DNA from: Dermanyssus gallinae
Taxonomy: Eukaryota > Arthropoda > Arachnida > Mesostigmata > Dermanyssidae
DNA: 64,000 nt
NCBI GenBank assembly: GCA_003439945.1
Contig: QVRM01002200.1
Location: 310,001 to 374,000 of the forward strand
Reading direction: 5' to 3'
Shown here: piece by piece, positions 1-10,290 of the stretch
Layout of the letters: each line of letters begins with the position of its first letter
How positions within the stretch are numbered: the first letter of the stretch is position 1
Program-made: the position numbers and the translations under genes
Notes under the pieces: generated by a model
Databases searched by the model: none
Told to the model about the DNA's origin: nothing
What the model saw: the letters and a program-made list of their open reading frames with translations, nothing else

Positions 1-185
1 AGTGAGTGTTCGAACAGTGCACACCATACGCCTGGAGGCACTCTGGTTACTCTTCAGGGAGTCCTTATTCCTCCAGGGCTTTCTGACAACTGTGTTCGAT
101 CTGCTAACGTCATCGCTAGCAGTAAGCTTGTGCCTAACTTGCGGGCGGGGGGTCACTAGGGCTTAGAAGCCGAGACGCCTGTGCA

Positions 186-255
186 GTCGTTGTAGCCCAG
201 TGGTAGCCTCATCGGTTGCCAGTTGTTGGGCCCCGGTTCAACTCCCAAGAGTGGC
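186..255 (+). other. tRNA-like sequence in R2L leader, copy 1
   Basis: An A-box-like TAGCCCAGTGG at 193-203 and a B-box-like GGTTCAACTCC at 235-245 lie 31 bases apart, as in tRNA genes and tRNA-derived SINE heads. The outer seven bases (gtcgttg and gagtggc) can pair at six of seven positions if G-U pairs are allowed. The D stem does not pair and no convincing anticodon arm is seen, so this is not a functional tRNA gene. T-runs at 258-262 and 270-278 follow and could stop RNA polymerase III. It lies about 60 bases before the likely ORF1 start of the R2-like element. Confidence 0.5.
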
Positions 256-316
256 AATTTTTGTTTGTGTTTTTTTTTGCGTCTATTCGTTCCAAGGCAT
301 TTGGACAGCTAAGACG

Positions 317-1772
317 ATGCCGGTCGAGTCTAGCGGAAGTAAGCCGCCTGGTAGTTTGGATATATCCAGACTCAGGAGCGCAATCGCCAAATAGACACCA
401 ATCGCTGCCCAAACCGATGTCTCGAAGCCGGCTGAGAAGAGGGCTTGCAGCGCATCGCCTGGTGTATCACAAGTTGATCCAACCACAGGTGCCGGAACTT
501 CGGAAATCTCAAACGGAAGTGTAACACTAGGGTGTAAGCGAAGAAAAGGTTCCTCTGTAGAATCAGATAAACGCGACGAATCGTTTACGCTAGTGGTGTC
601 AAAGCGTGAACAGAAGCTTATGTCTCGTGAGCAACGTCAGTTGGACAGGCTGAAAATGGAGGCATCTAGCGGTCAATTCAACGCCTTCAAAGAGGTCATA
701 CGGAAAAACCACAGAGGATTTAGCTTCTAAGGAGTTCGCTGACGATACATTATTGCAAGGTTATTCATTCTAATTGTCCTGAGTGCAAGATATCAAGCAA
801 TAAGGCCGCTATTTCTGTGTGGGTCAACACAGAGGATGCGGCTAGGAAACTAACGCAGCTCTCTGCAATAGGGTCGATACCTGTCACGGTAACCTGTCCA
901 GCACTAACTTCAGGCGAGAATTCAAGGCGTCGATGTTGCGTTTACAGACGAGCATGTTCGACGTTTATTCTAGGCAGGTCACGCTGGCAAGACCCCACTC
1001 AGCAAGGTGATCCTGACCTTTGACCGTCAACCGCCTGTGTCTGTCTTCCTGGGATCTAAAACCCACTCCGTCGTACTTGAGCCCGATCAACCGAAGTTGT
1101 GTTACAATTGTCAACGAGTGGGACATCTAGCTTTTTTTCTACTTCTTCAACTTTTCGCAAGGCCTGCAAAAAATGTGGAGGTGGAGATCACCTGGCTTCA
1201 AGTTGCACAAAACAGTGGAGGTGTGTTAACTGTAGTGGCCCCCACGTGGCCGGATCGCCTTCCTGTCCGCGTGTGGCCTACCTCCGCGAGCGGAACAGGA
1301 TTATATTGGAGACGAGAGTTCTACAACAAGTTAAGGCATCGCATTCGTCTGCATCGATTACTGAGGCTCTTGATGTCACAGCCACTGTCGTGAAAGACGT
1401 ACAACCCGGAGGTTTCATCAAAGATAAGGCTTCGTTAGCTGCAGTTTTTAGGAGCATTTCTACCACACAAGAAAGCTCCTCACCGCAGCTGCTCCTTCCC
1501 AACCCACGACCGCTACCGAAGCCCAAGCGGAAGCGAACTAACACATATAGGACAACACCGCGGTATGCTGCTAAACACAACACAAAGAGAAACACCCGCA
1601 AGACGTCTTGCAGAGCGTGTTAGATGTTAGAGGCGCCTTAAAAGACGTCGCTCGGATGTTAGAGGGTCTCAGTCCTGATCTGGCAGCAGTTTTGAAAACG
1701 ATTACGGAAGCCCTGAAACCTCTGTTGGCTCTCCTTCCACTCGCAGAGAAGCTCAAAGCCTTTGCATCATAA
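317..1772 (+). pseudogene. R2L ORF1, gag-like protein with CCHC knuckles (decayed)
   Basis: The likely start is the ATG at 317. The frame runs through an in-frame TAG at 392-394, continues as a charged, helix-prone segment and meets TAA at 728-730. Further on, other frames carry a segment like the RRM-type core of LINE ORF1 proteins (about 800-1000) and three CCHC knuckles. The first (CYNCQRVGHL, near 1100) has lost its last Cys to a frame change. The second is CKKCGGGDHLASSC and the third CVNCSGPHVAGSPSC, both complete. A helical tail ends in TAA at 1770-1772, which overlaps the ATG of ORF2 (TAATG). Such proteins bind element RNA. Several frameshifts make this copy inactive. ORF1s of I, Jockey and R1 elements look alike, so the assignment to R2L rests on its position and the exact stop-start overlap. 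Confidence 0.75.
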
Positions 1773-4619
1773 TGCCAGATAATAACCCACACGGAACTGA
1801 GACCGCGCATGCGTCAATAGTGCTGGATAACTCCAACAAGGCAACATGTCCGGTTTGCAAAGGTGTCTTCACGAGGAGGGGTCTTGCCAGACATATATCG
1901 GCCAGACATGCTGACGCCGCCAACTGGCCGTCCACATGTCATCGGGCTCTGACGGAAGAACTTGATATTGACACTCTACTCGTCGACATTCAGGCAAACA
2001 TGCGCCAAGCCAAACTGCTACGCATTTTACCCAAATCGGTGAGGCCTACTGTTGCGGAGGACCTTACCAACGTTTTCTCAAACGTTGCTAAGGACAACGA
2101 TTTCTACGCCTGGTACTCTTTGTTCTCCTTCGCTCCGGTCGTGCTACGGCTACCTCGATTTGACAAAGACGCTCGGTCCCGGTCTGTTTTAATCAGGAAG
2201 AACTTACGCAAATTTTCAGCGGGTAAAAGGCTCAAGGACATAGCGTACGAGGGATCAGCATCTAAGGCCTTTCTCGACGACGATCTCCTCAGACGGGTGA
2301 AGGTCAAGCTGTCGGAAAGCGATATCTCCGGTGCAGCTAAATTGGTGAGTTCCGAAGATACCCTAGCGCCAATCAACGAAAATACGGAAGCACTCCGCTC
2401 CGAACACCCACAGGCTCCTCGGAATCTAACCATGCCTATGTTCCCGGCGGTCACACTGCCATCTTCAGCCTCGCGCGACGAGATACCGAACCCCATGAAA
2501 ACCTTCAGTCGGAGTTCAGCTGCCGGTTTGAATTTTATGAGACCCCGCCTACTATAAGACCTGTTGTTTGGTGCACTGGGTCGTACGGCTGAGCGACTAA
2601 CTGACGCCATTGCCAAAGTAGTTGATGTGCTAAGATGGGGCTCGCCCCCATCCTGTTTTATGCCACTTATAATATCTTCAGAGCAAAAATGTTTGCACTA
2701 AAGAAGAAAGATGGATTATTACGCCCGATCGCCTGTTCCTCAGTCGTTCACCGATTGGCGGCCAAAATCGGCTGTCAAAATAATAAGGACACTCTTTTAG
2801 CAGCTCTTGGCGAACACCAGCTTGGATTCGCTACCCCTGGCGGTACAGAGGTAGCAGTGCACAGAGCCCGAACATTTCTGCAATCGCGCAAAGTGCTGAC
2901 GGTGATAGTCAAACTAGATTTCCAAAATGCTTTTATTAGCGTTCGAAGAGACCATCTACTCCGATCCGTCAAGTCGTGGGTACCCTTACTGTTTCACCAA
3001 ACGAATCTGGCGTGCGGTCAGTCATCACAAATAGTTATGCCCCTTAACACAATGCTATCGCAAACAGGTCTTCAGCAGGGCGATCCCCTGGGTCCTCCAC
3101 ATTTCTCTTTATGTATCAAGGAGATGGTAGATGCACTACGATCGCCCCTCAATGTCTGGTACCTGGATGACGGCGTTCTGGGTGGAGACCTCCCGACAGT
3201 GCTGGACGATATTCGAAAAATCATTGATGGTGTCATTAATGACTTGATTCTGATCCCGAACAAATGTGAAGTATATGTTACAGCTCATAACGGAACTGAA
3301 CCATTAGATTTATCGGGCCTTATTAGCCTACTCCCTGGCTGCCGCATTGTTGACAAGACTGACCTGGAGCTGCAAGGTGTGCCCTTGTTGCCGGATGGGA
3401 TTGCAAAAGCACTAACTGCATCGGAAAGACAAACTAGACTTTGCCACAGGCAGACTACCTCAATTGGGGGCCCACTGTGGCCTGTTTCTCTTTAGATATT
3501 GCTTTTCAGCCACGAGGTTAACACACCTAGTTAGAGGTTGCAATTTATCCTCATCGCCTGAACTTTTACAGCCTTTTAATGATCTTAGCTTAGACACTTC
3601 AGAGCATATACTAAATGTTCAGCTTATCGCTGTGGCAAGAGATCAGGTAATGCTTCTGGTTTCCCTAAGCGGCTTAGATATGCCGGACGCGGTCATGATG
3701 GCAGGACCCGCGATCGTGTCATTATTAACTCAGGCTGCGGAGAGCGTTAGGGCATTATTGGGTAACGATGGGTGGGAAGCTTACAGCGTAGAACTTCAAG
3801 AGTTAACCGACAGATTGTCGTCTTTATTCGACTCTCCTCATGTTAGAAAGACTGAGCAGATCATTTGGACAGCCCCCTTGTAAGAAAAGCGATTAGCAAG
3901 CCTGGTCGATAGAAGCCCCACCTTGGCTGATAACGCCAGGCTTCCAGCCGTAAATAGTCAAGAGGCTGGAGGTGGTTGCATGCCCTACCCTGTCCATGAA
4001 TAGGGACTCTTTTGAATGACGAGACGACACGCATTAGCACAAGTGTTGACCTGGTCGTTCCTCACCGATGTCGTTGTGGTTACCTTGTAGACGCGTTGGC
4101 TCATCATGGCTTGTCATGCGCCTTAAGCGCAGGCCGAAGAGCACGCCACTCGGCTCTAAATGACACTTTCAGTCGAGCCTTGAGGTCTGCTGGCTTTCCG
4201 TGTCCAGAGACGATGGAAAAAGGCCTGACGGTTTCACTCTAACCCCCTTTGAGCATGGCCGCATGCTTGTTTGGGAGGCAACTGTAACCGACTCAATAGC
4301 CCCTTCGATGGTCGGTGCAGGGGCGGACCAGGCAGGTCATGCATCGAGGTTAGCAGAGGCTAACAAATGTAGAAAATAGTCAGGCGTTGGTTATCCGCAC
4401 CAATTTTGTCCGTTGACTTTTGAAACAATGGGAGGCCTAGAACCGCTTACACTGAAGTTGATTCAGCGCGTTGGCAGAAGCCTTAACTTTTCCACGGGAG
4501 ACTCGAGAGCATCAGAGTTTTTGCATCAGAGACTGTCTCTCGACATTCAACGAGGAAACGCAGCATCCGTCCGGAGCACATTGTCGAACTGGGCTAATCC
4601 TGGGTTAGAGAACCTGTGA
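1772..4619 (+). pseudogene. R2L ORF2: zinc finger, reverse transcriptase and restriction-like endonuclease (decayed)
   Basis: The first 261 codons are open and begin with a C2H2 finger (C-x2-C-x11-H-x4-H), followed by the R-x-L-P-K-S-x-R-P segment typical of this RLE family. A stop at 2555-2557 and frameshifts near 2635 and 3470 break the frame. RT motifs follow: LDFQNAF (A), QTGLQQGDPLGP (B) and YLDDG at 3160-3174 (C). The C-terminal endonuclease region starts near 4069 with a C-x-C-G ... H-H-x3-C finger and an RH pair, then RPDG at 4221 and a GRMLVWEAT stretch. It ends with IQRGNAAS and TGA at 4617-4619. The RT would copy element RNA at a nick made by the endonuclease. It resembles R2 or NeSL-group elements; the exact clade is not resolved. 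YLDDG replaces the usual YADD. Confidence 0.85.
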
Positions 4620-5165
4620 CAATCCCGTGACTACACGTTCACGCGGAGACAATTGTTCACTCCAAAGTTCTAACGTAAAAAAGTTATATAACTATATCAA
4701 TACAAATCAATCAGATAAATTAATGAATTTATTGTATATATATAAACGATAACTTCAAGCCGCATAAGACCCTTCTTTGCTAAAGCATAAGATATTTTCT
4801 ATAATGGCCTAAACCTTGCACAAGTTAGCAATTTAGCGGAAATTTAAAAGATTATTAAGGTTATCATATCACAAGCTAGTAACAGGTGTTTCAGTCGGTA
4901 TGAACACGCCGCATCATATAGTATGCAAATACTTTTTTTGCGTAGTTTATAGTTAACTTTGGCGGCTGAATGAAAGCATCGGTCTGCAGATTTTTACTTT
5001 TGGCATTAGACAAGTGTCGAGGTAAACTGTTTTTTAGCGATGTTTTCAGTGCCCCTTTTGGGCACTATCTGCAGTGAGCCAGTTCCTCAGATAATTACAC
5101 TTCGCTGAAGTGCCGGTGCTTCAGCAAGTTTGTACATAACTGGTGAGAAGATGTCGAAACCTATA
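4620..5165 (+). other. R2L 3' region with conserved hairpins
   Basis: This non-coding stretch follows the ORF2 stop and recurs at 36593-37135, 38689-39231 and, more diverged and from about the middle on, at 60961-61385. A perfect hairpin AGTGCCC-CTTTT-GGGCACT lies at 5048-5066. In copy B the loop changes but a 6-bp stem remains, and near 61.2 kb a 5-bp stem remains. A second small hairpin, CACTTC-GCT-GAAGTG, is at 5098-5112. R2-type RTs are known to recognise a structured 3' UTR, so that role is plausible here, but it is inferred. Confidence 0.65.
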
Positions 5166-5167
5166 AA

Positions 5168-5989
5168 CAGGTTTTATTATACGCAGACGATTTAGCCATC
5201 TATGGAAGTAGCCGTTTCCAGGTAAAACAGGCGCTGGCCAGGCTCGACACAGCCATTACAAAGTTGGGGTTAACAATTAATCTTTGTAAGACGGAGGCAC
5301 TAAAGTTCCGTAGAGGGGGCAGGGTCGCGCATGACGACTCTCTTCATATCAGTAGCTTTTCTCTCGCCTACGTCAATAAGTTCTCTTATCTGGGACTAAT
5401 TATGCCGTCGATTGAGGTAGGGTTCTCGGTGCATATTATGGAGAGATGCAAGAAAGCCCTTATAGCGGCATCTTCCATCAGGAGCCCGCACGGCCCGTCC
5501 CTCGCCACAGCCCTTCGCTTCTTCGACCTGAAGATTGCTCCCGTGGCTTTATATGGAGTGGAGTTAATATGGGCGCACCTGACTCCCAGAAACCTCGACT
5601 AACTCAATCAGATAAAAGCAACTTTCCTGAACCGGACTCTGGGACTCCATACGTCAACGCGCAACCGCCTCGTCTTCTTATTAGCAGACTGTCCACTTTT
5701 TATAGAAGACCTAAGGCGCCGTTATAACCTCCCGCAAACCACAGCTTTTAACGACTGCATTAGAAAATGGGGGACGAAATTTTCCGAACTCGACCCGGAA
5801 TTCTTCAATACCAAAGCGATGAGAAATGCGGAGTGGAAGGGGCCAGAGCGTAGCAACAGGCACGTGATAATACGATTTGCAGTACACGGCTTTCATCACA
5901 TTTTATGTCAACGCGCTGAATTCCATGCCGCAAAATGCAATCTTGTGCAATATTTAAATGAATTAGCCCGTCATTGTGGGGCCTTGTAG
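5168..5989 (+). pseudogene. GGR-group LINE RT, 3' half
   Basis: The frame opens at RT motif C (LLYADDLAIYGSSR), continues with TEALKFRRGGR and the YLGL thumb region, and runs to the C-terminal domain (FAVHGFHHILC). It is the plus-strand relative of the LINE at 6426-8386. A CAA to TAA change at 5599-5601 gives a stop that copies B and C do not have (they read LDQLNQ). The APE domain and the first half of the RT are absent, and it joins directly to the R2L 3' region, so it is a truncated fragment. Copies B and C lack about 150 bases near its end. Confidence 0.85.
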
Positions 5990-6198
5990 CTTATATATTT
6001 TATATATATGTATGTGTATGTATATGTATATATATGTGTGTATATATGTATGTGTATGTATCCATACATATGCAGATCACCCGGTGATAGTTATGACTCA
6101 CTGTCCTTATAGTTGTTAAAGTGATGTATTTGTGGTTATAATAGCTACTCAACCTGGGCGAATAAATATGAAATGAAGCCTATAAACAATTAATTGCC
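5990..6198. repeat. TATG/TA microsatellite and short spacer
   Basis: Bases 5995-6075 are an interrupted TATATGTATGTG-type simple repeat. It recurs at about 37823-37895 and 39919-39990 in copy B and its tandem unit. The rest, to 6198, is spacer with no reading frame of note. Confidence 0.85.
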
Positions 6199-6396
6199 TT
6201 CGAGACATTAGGTCCAATGGGAAAAATCACAAGGAACTTGCTGGCGGACCTGGGATCCAGAGTTACTGCGTCGACCGGCGATAGAAGAGCGTGGCAGTTT
6301 TTGCTACGAAGAATATCAGTTAAAATTCAACGCGGAAACGCCGCATCGATAATTGGTTCATTGCCCGCGGGCAAGGGACTCCTCTTTCTGCCGTAG
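6199..6396 (+). pseudogene. R2L-type RLE C-terminal tail, fragment
   Basis: The open frame begins FETLGPMGKITRNLL, continues to ISVKIQRGNAASIIGS and ends in TAG at 6394-6396. It is clearly related to the ORF2 end at 4413-4619 and to minus-strand fragments near 17.3 and 24.3 kb, but belongs to another subfamily member. The rest of the endonuclease and the RT are missing. Copy B carries the same tail at 40127-40324. Confidence 0.8.
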
Positions 6397-6411
6397 CCGA
6401 ATCAATTCGAT

Positions 6412-6425
6412 ATCAAAAATTATAT
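6412..6425. repeat. Target site duplication, left
   Basis: ATCAAAAATTATAT flanks the LINE insertion on the left and recurs at 8387-8400. The same 14 bases occur once, uninterrupted, at 40340-40353 in copy B. Confidence 0.95.
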
Positions 6426-8386
6426 ATTCATTCATTTATTAATCACCTTTGTTAGGTATATAGTCAAATATTATACATAAAAACACGGTCACTGAGCCAG
6501 CCTGGCCAGTGATTCAACTCTGGGGCACTCCCCCGCATGATATCTCCCAGAAGCTCTCCCACACCTGTTACAGATACATTCTTCTGTCGGCTCATGGTAC
6601 CCTTGAGTATTACAGAGAACATGGTGGAAGCCATGCACTGCATAGCGCACTACCACACTTCGGTTGGTGCGATGCAGTCCCTTCCACGCATTGTTTGTCA
6701 TTGCACCCGTACTAAAGAAGTCGGGGTCCACGTCTGACAATCTCACCTCCCACTGACAGATAAAGTCCCTGTAGGCCTGTGTTTCCGGCAACCGGAACTG
6801 GCGTTGCAGGTCCTCTATGAAAAGCGGGGTACCGGCGAGTAAATAGACCAGACGATTGCGGCATGACGTGTGGAGGCCGAGCACTCGCTTGAGAAAGGCG
6901 GGTTTCACTCGATCAAGCCTCGCGAGCTGGACCACGCTCAAGTTCTCCCAAATGAGCTGTATGCCGTAGGATGCCGTGGGCGCGATCTTAAGGTTGAAAA
7001 GTTTTAGCGCCGCGTTAAGGGAGAGAAGCGTGGGTTTCTCAATTCCGACGCCTGCTACGAGGGCTTTTCTGACCCTCTCGGCGATGTGCTCCGTAAACGA
7101 CGTACCGGAGGTCGGGAGAGAGAGGCCAAGATATGGAAAGTTGTTGACATACTCCAGTGGTGTGGAGTACAACCGTAGCTCATCGCTGGTTGCAAGTCGA
7201 CCAGCTTTACGGAACTTCATGGCCTTGGTCTTGCCGATGTTGATCTCGAGTCCTACATCCGCCACGTACTGCTCGAGCCTTGCTAGGCTCTGCTGCACCT
7301 CGAATCGGCTTGTTCCATATATCGCGAGATCGTCTGCGTATAGCAGAATGTCTGGGCGGACGGACTCTCGAGTGCCCACGATGCGTCGCGGAAGATCGTT
7401 GAGCAGGATGGAAAACAGCAGCGGGCTTAAGTTGTCCCCCTGCGCGACTCCCGTCGTTTGCACAAAGGGGCACAACTCAGCCACCCCATCCTGTATGGTG
7501 ATCGGGTTTTCCTGCAGGATTGCCCCGATGAGCTGGAGGATGTTGGCAGGCACGCCCGCTTCAGCCAACTTGAAGATAATCTTGTCTCTGGGAGCTCCAT
7601 CAAAGGCCGAGCGGAAATCCACAAAGACGGCGTACAGGAATTGCTTGGCGTGCCTAGACTGCATCAATCCCCGAACTCTGGCCAGCAGAATCTCACACGC
7701 AGTCAGTGTTGACCTGCCTGCGCGGAAGCCGTGCTGCTCTTTCGGGATGGCGCCGAGAGCCTCGAGGAAGTGAGACAGGCGGGCGGTGAGGATGGCAGAG
7801 AGCAGCTTGTAGCAGCAGCTCTTTTTGGCGATCCCACGCCACGAGCTGGGCTCTCTGGGGTTGCCCTTTCCCTTCGGGATGACTGCTAGATGAGCACTCT
7901 GCCAGTCGCTGGGGAGGCGACCTTCGCGCAGACTAGCGTTGAAAAGGGCGGTCCAGCAAGGAGCAAGTACCATGGCCTCCTTGAGGTGCTCATTACGGAC
8001 TTGGTCGGGACCGGCGGCCTTGTTAAGACGGAGTCGTTGCATGGCGCCAAGCACCTCGGTGAGAGAAAACTCTGCGGAGAGTGAATCCCGTAGCAGCATT
8101 GTTTTCTCGTCCCAGGCCGCTTCGTAGTGGAGGATGCCGCGCGGGATGGTGTCGGCCAGACGCAAACATGCGGCTGAAGTGGGAGATGAGCGCCGATGAG
8201 TTGATAGGGCAGGTGGGAGATCCCTGTCGGCGGAGCCACTTGTACGGTTGTCGCTCTGCCTCATCCAATAGCGCAGACTCCTTTTGTTCCAGGTACTTGG
8301 CGCGTTCAGCTTTGTACGTCCGGCGACACCAACTTTTAAGAATGATGAAGAGTGGCCGCATCCTCGGGTAAAGTGCAAATCAAAAA
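6426..8386 (-). mobile_element. 5'-truncated GGR-group LINE inserted in copy A only
   Basis: The 1961-bp insertion is bounded by a 14-bp target duplication and absent from the matching place in copy B. The 3' end faces left and ends in an ATGA/ATAA-like simple tail (attcattcattt on the plus strand). The 5' end lacks the APE domain, a common outcome of incomplete target-primed reverse transcription. The RT frame is nearly intact, in keeping with a young insertion made after the segmental duplication, or present on only one copy. Confidence 0.95.
6489..8361 (-). pseudogene. LINE pol: reverse transcriptase and C-terminal finger, one frameshift
   Basis: The main frame covers about 560 meaningful codons. 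It includes the linker (LNKAAGPDQVRNEH), RT finger region (HGFRAGRSTL), motif A (VDFRSAFDG), motif B (TTGVAQGDNLSPLLF), motif C (LLYADDLAIYG), the KAMKFRKAGR stretch, a YLGLSLP thumb segment and a terminal C-x2-C-x7-H-x3-C finger (CNRCGRASGRYHAGEC). The upstream coding sequence lies in another frame from 8361 to about 8165 (KSWCRRTYKAERAKYLEQ), so one frameshift near 8165 breaks the polyprotein. The APE endonuclease is missing. Clade placement within APE-type LINEs is uncertain. Confidence 0.92.
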
Positions 8387-8400
8387 ATCAAAAATTATAT
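8387..8400. repeat. Target site duplication, right
   Basis: Exact second copy of the 14 bases at 6412-6425. Confidence 0.95.
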
Positions 8401-8657
8401 GTACAGCTAAAGGACCCAATTAAATGATAGCTGTTGATCTTAAAATCCAGCTTCACACCTATGTAGTTTCTCACTCAAAACGCTTTGAACCTATCTGTAG
8501 GGTAGCAATGCAGGGTAGCGTGCTATCCTACAGATATTGATTGATGATATTGATCTTACAGATCGATTGCACTTCTTCCATCAGTTTTTGGCGTTGGATT
8601 TAGGACGGGCAGATCGACGATTTCGGCGTGCCAAAAATTGATGGAAGAAGTGCAATC
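8401..8657. other. Spacer with two inverted repeats
   Basis: Arms at 8492-8507 and 8521-8536 pair at 15 of 16 positions around a 13-base loop. Arms at 8565-8592 and 8630-8657 pair at 27 of 28 positions around a 37-base loop; the right arm is the start of the RT fragment. Both structures are kept in copy B (40445-40489 and 40518-40610). The larger one could come from a 5' inversion during LINE insertion, or it may be a structured element in its own right. Confidence 0.85.
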
Positions 8658-9455
8658 AACGCTAGCAAGGCGCGGACAGTCCCTTTATTCCATCTTTGTA
8701 AATTTCAAAGCAGCATTCAATTTAGAATCACGCTCGATAGTGCTTAAGAAGCTCGCGGAATCTGCTGTACCACTCAGAATACTAGAACTCCTCAGAGCTA
8801 TTTTACAGAAGAATATGATCTTAATCGACGACGGGGTAGTGATACGCGATAGTCTCGAGCAGACGACGGGGTTTGCACAGGGGGATATCATCAGCTCGCT
8901 ACTATTCGCGGTCCTCATAAGCGATCTACCTTCACGGATCACCACGAGGCATCCGCTCGTCAAAGTCATTCTGTACGGTGATGATCTGGTGATGTTCAGT
9001 ACGAGCAGACACTCTGGCTGCTAGCGACGAATTCCGTTTGGGGGTGCGCCAGTCAGGTATGTAAGTTCCTTTACATGCCTCGGCATAACTCTCACCACAA
9101 CATGGACTGCGTTCCCCCTGCACGGGGAGAAGGCTCTGATTGCGTCAACAACCCCAGAAGCTCTCCATCTATACCGCCCGGCGCCTATTCCATCTCAAAG
9201 TCACTCAAAATTTACGGCTACATACGGAGTGCAGCGTTATGGCGACACCTCAAAATGAACGACCTCGCAACGCTGGAGAGAGTTAAGCCCGCGTTCTTCA
9301 AGCAAATTCTGGGCCTGCACTCCTCCGCTCGCAACCGCTTGGTTTATGCACTGACAGGAACTTCGCTATTCGTAGAAGATATACGGAAGATGTATGGGCT
9401 GCACGAGAGCAGAGACAGAACAAGGTGTTCATTCAGCTTCAGGAGACAAAGATGA
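8638..9455 (+). pseudogene. GGR-group LINE RT fragment with YGDD box
   Basis: The first frame holds motif A (VNFKAAFN), motif B (TTGFAQGDIISSLLF) and motif C with YGDDL rather than YADDL. It breaks near 9010, where copy B keeps about 77 more bases including EALKFRRGGR. A second frame to 9455 carries the connection region (VKPAFFKQILGLHSSARNR) and a piece like the C-terminal domain (LFVEDIRKMYGLHESR). The APE and RT N-terminus are missing. The copy B counterpart begins at 40591. Confidence 0.85.
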
Positions 9456-10262
9456 ATACTGCGTGGTGCTCTCCTCTTGGAGGGTTAACGTCGCTGTATT
9501 CTACTTCCCACCCACATTCGATCCTGCGGAGGTTGCTGAGACGGTATTCGTTAGACTTTCAGAGTTAAACCTGATTATGCCAACTATTGTCGGCGGTGAC
9601 TTCATTGCCAGAATCGATTGTGGGGCCAGCGATGATAAGGGCGCTGCTTCAGGTGATGGAAAATATTGGTCTAAGATGTGCAAACGCGCGTAAGACTATA
9701 CACATTTAAATCACAATGGAAGCAACCCCATTGACCTATCGTTTCACAATCTTGTCAGCCGTGAAATTGAAAGCTTCGATGTTCTCGATGAAGCAGCTCG
9801 AAAACACCAACCAGTGTTGACCGTTGTTGATGTTCCCGGTATTTGGCGAGACCGACATGATGCGCCGCGCTGGTCTGCAATGAGACAGACATTAATCTAT
9901 CTCTTTTGGACAGAGCGGTAGGCGGTCCTAAGCCCTGACATCGATACTACCTGTAACCAGCTGGAGAGGACGATGAGAAGTGCAGTGAAGTGGAAAATGT
10001 TATGGCACGTCCGTGGTACTCTTGAGCCTGCTTGAGCGTAAAAAGGCCTATATAAGACTCTGCTATGATCATAAAAGGAAACACGCAAGGCGGGAGGAAC
10101 GACAGCTGCTCGAAAGAGCAGAACGGGAGCCCTCAGCTTACATCGTGCGACCTCATAGGGCGGTGAATCCGCTTAGTGACGAACAGGTAAAGAGCCACCT
10201 AACTAATCTCTTATTCAATCAATTCAAGGGTGTGGAGCCACCTCACACTGGCGAATTTTAAC
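9440..10262 (+). pseudogene. GGR-group LINE APE endonuclease fragment and linker
   Basis: The frame DEYCVVLSSWRVNVAVFYF to GGDFIARIDC matches the APE domain of the LINE at 28228-31031, where the motif reads GGDFNVRID; the Asn of the catalytic motif is replaced here. A stop after KMCKRA and further shifts lead to segments with VLDEAARKHQPVL and then LERAEREPSAYIVRP, the linker ahead of the RT. The RT itself is deleted and the sequence jumps to the C-terminal domain. It lies downstream of an RT fragment, the reverse of LINE order, so it is a separate or rearranged copy. Confidence 0.85.
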
Positions 10263-10290
10263 CAGCTTGAAAGAAGTTTCTAATTATATA

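Noticed and set aside
186..255. A genuine tRNA gene
   Set aside because: The D stem does not pair and no anticodon arm can be drawn; only the promoter boxes and acceptor ends resemble tRNA.
6976..7773. Plus-strand 265-codon reading frame
   Set aside because: Antisense to the LINE RT at 6489-8361; no motif of its own.
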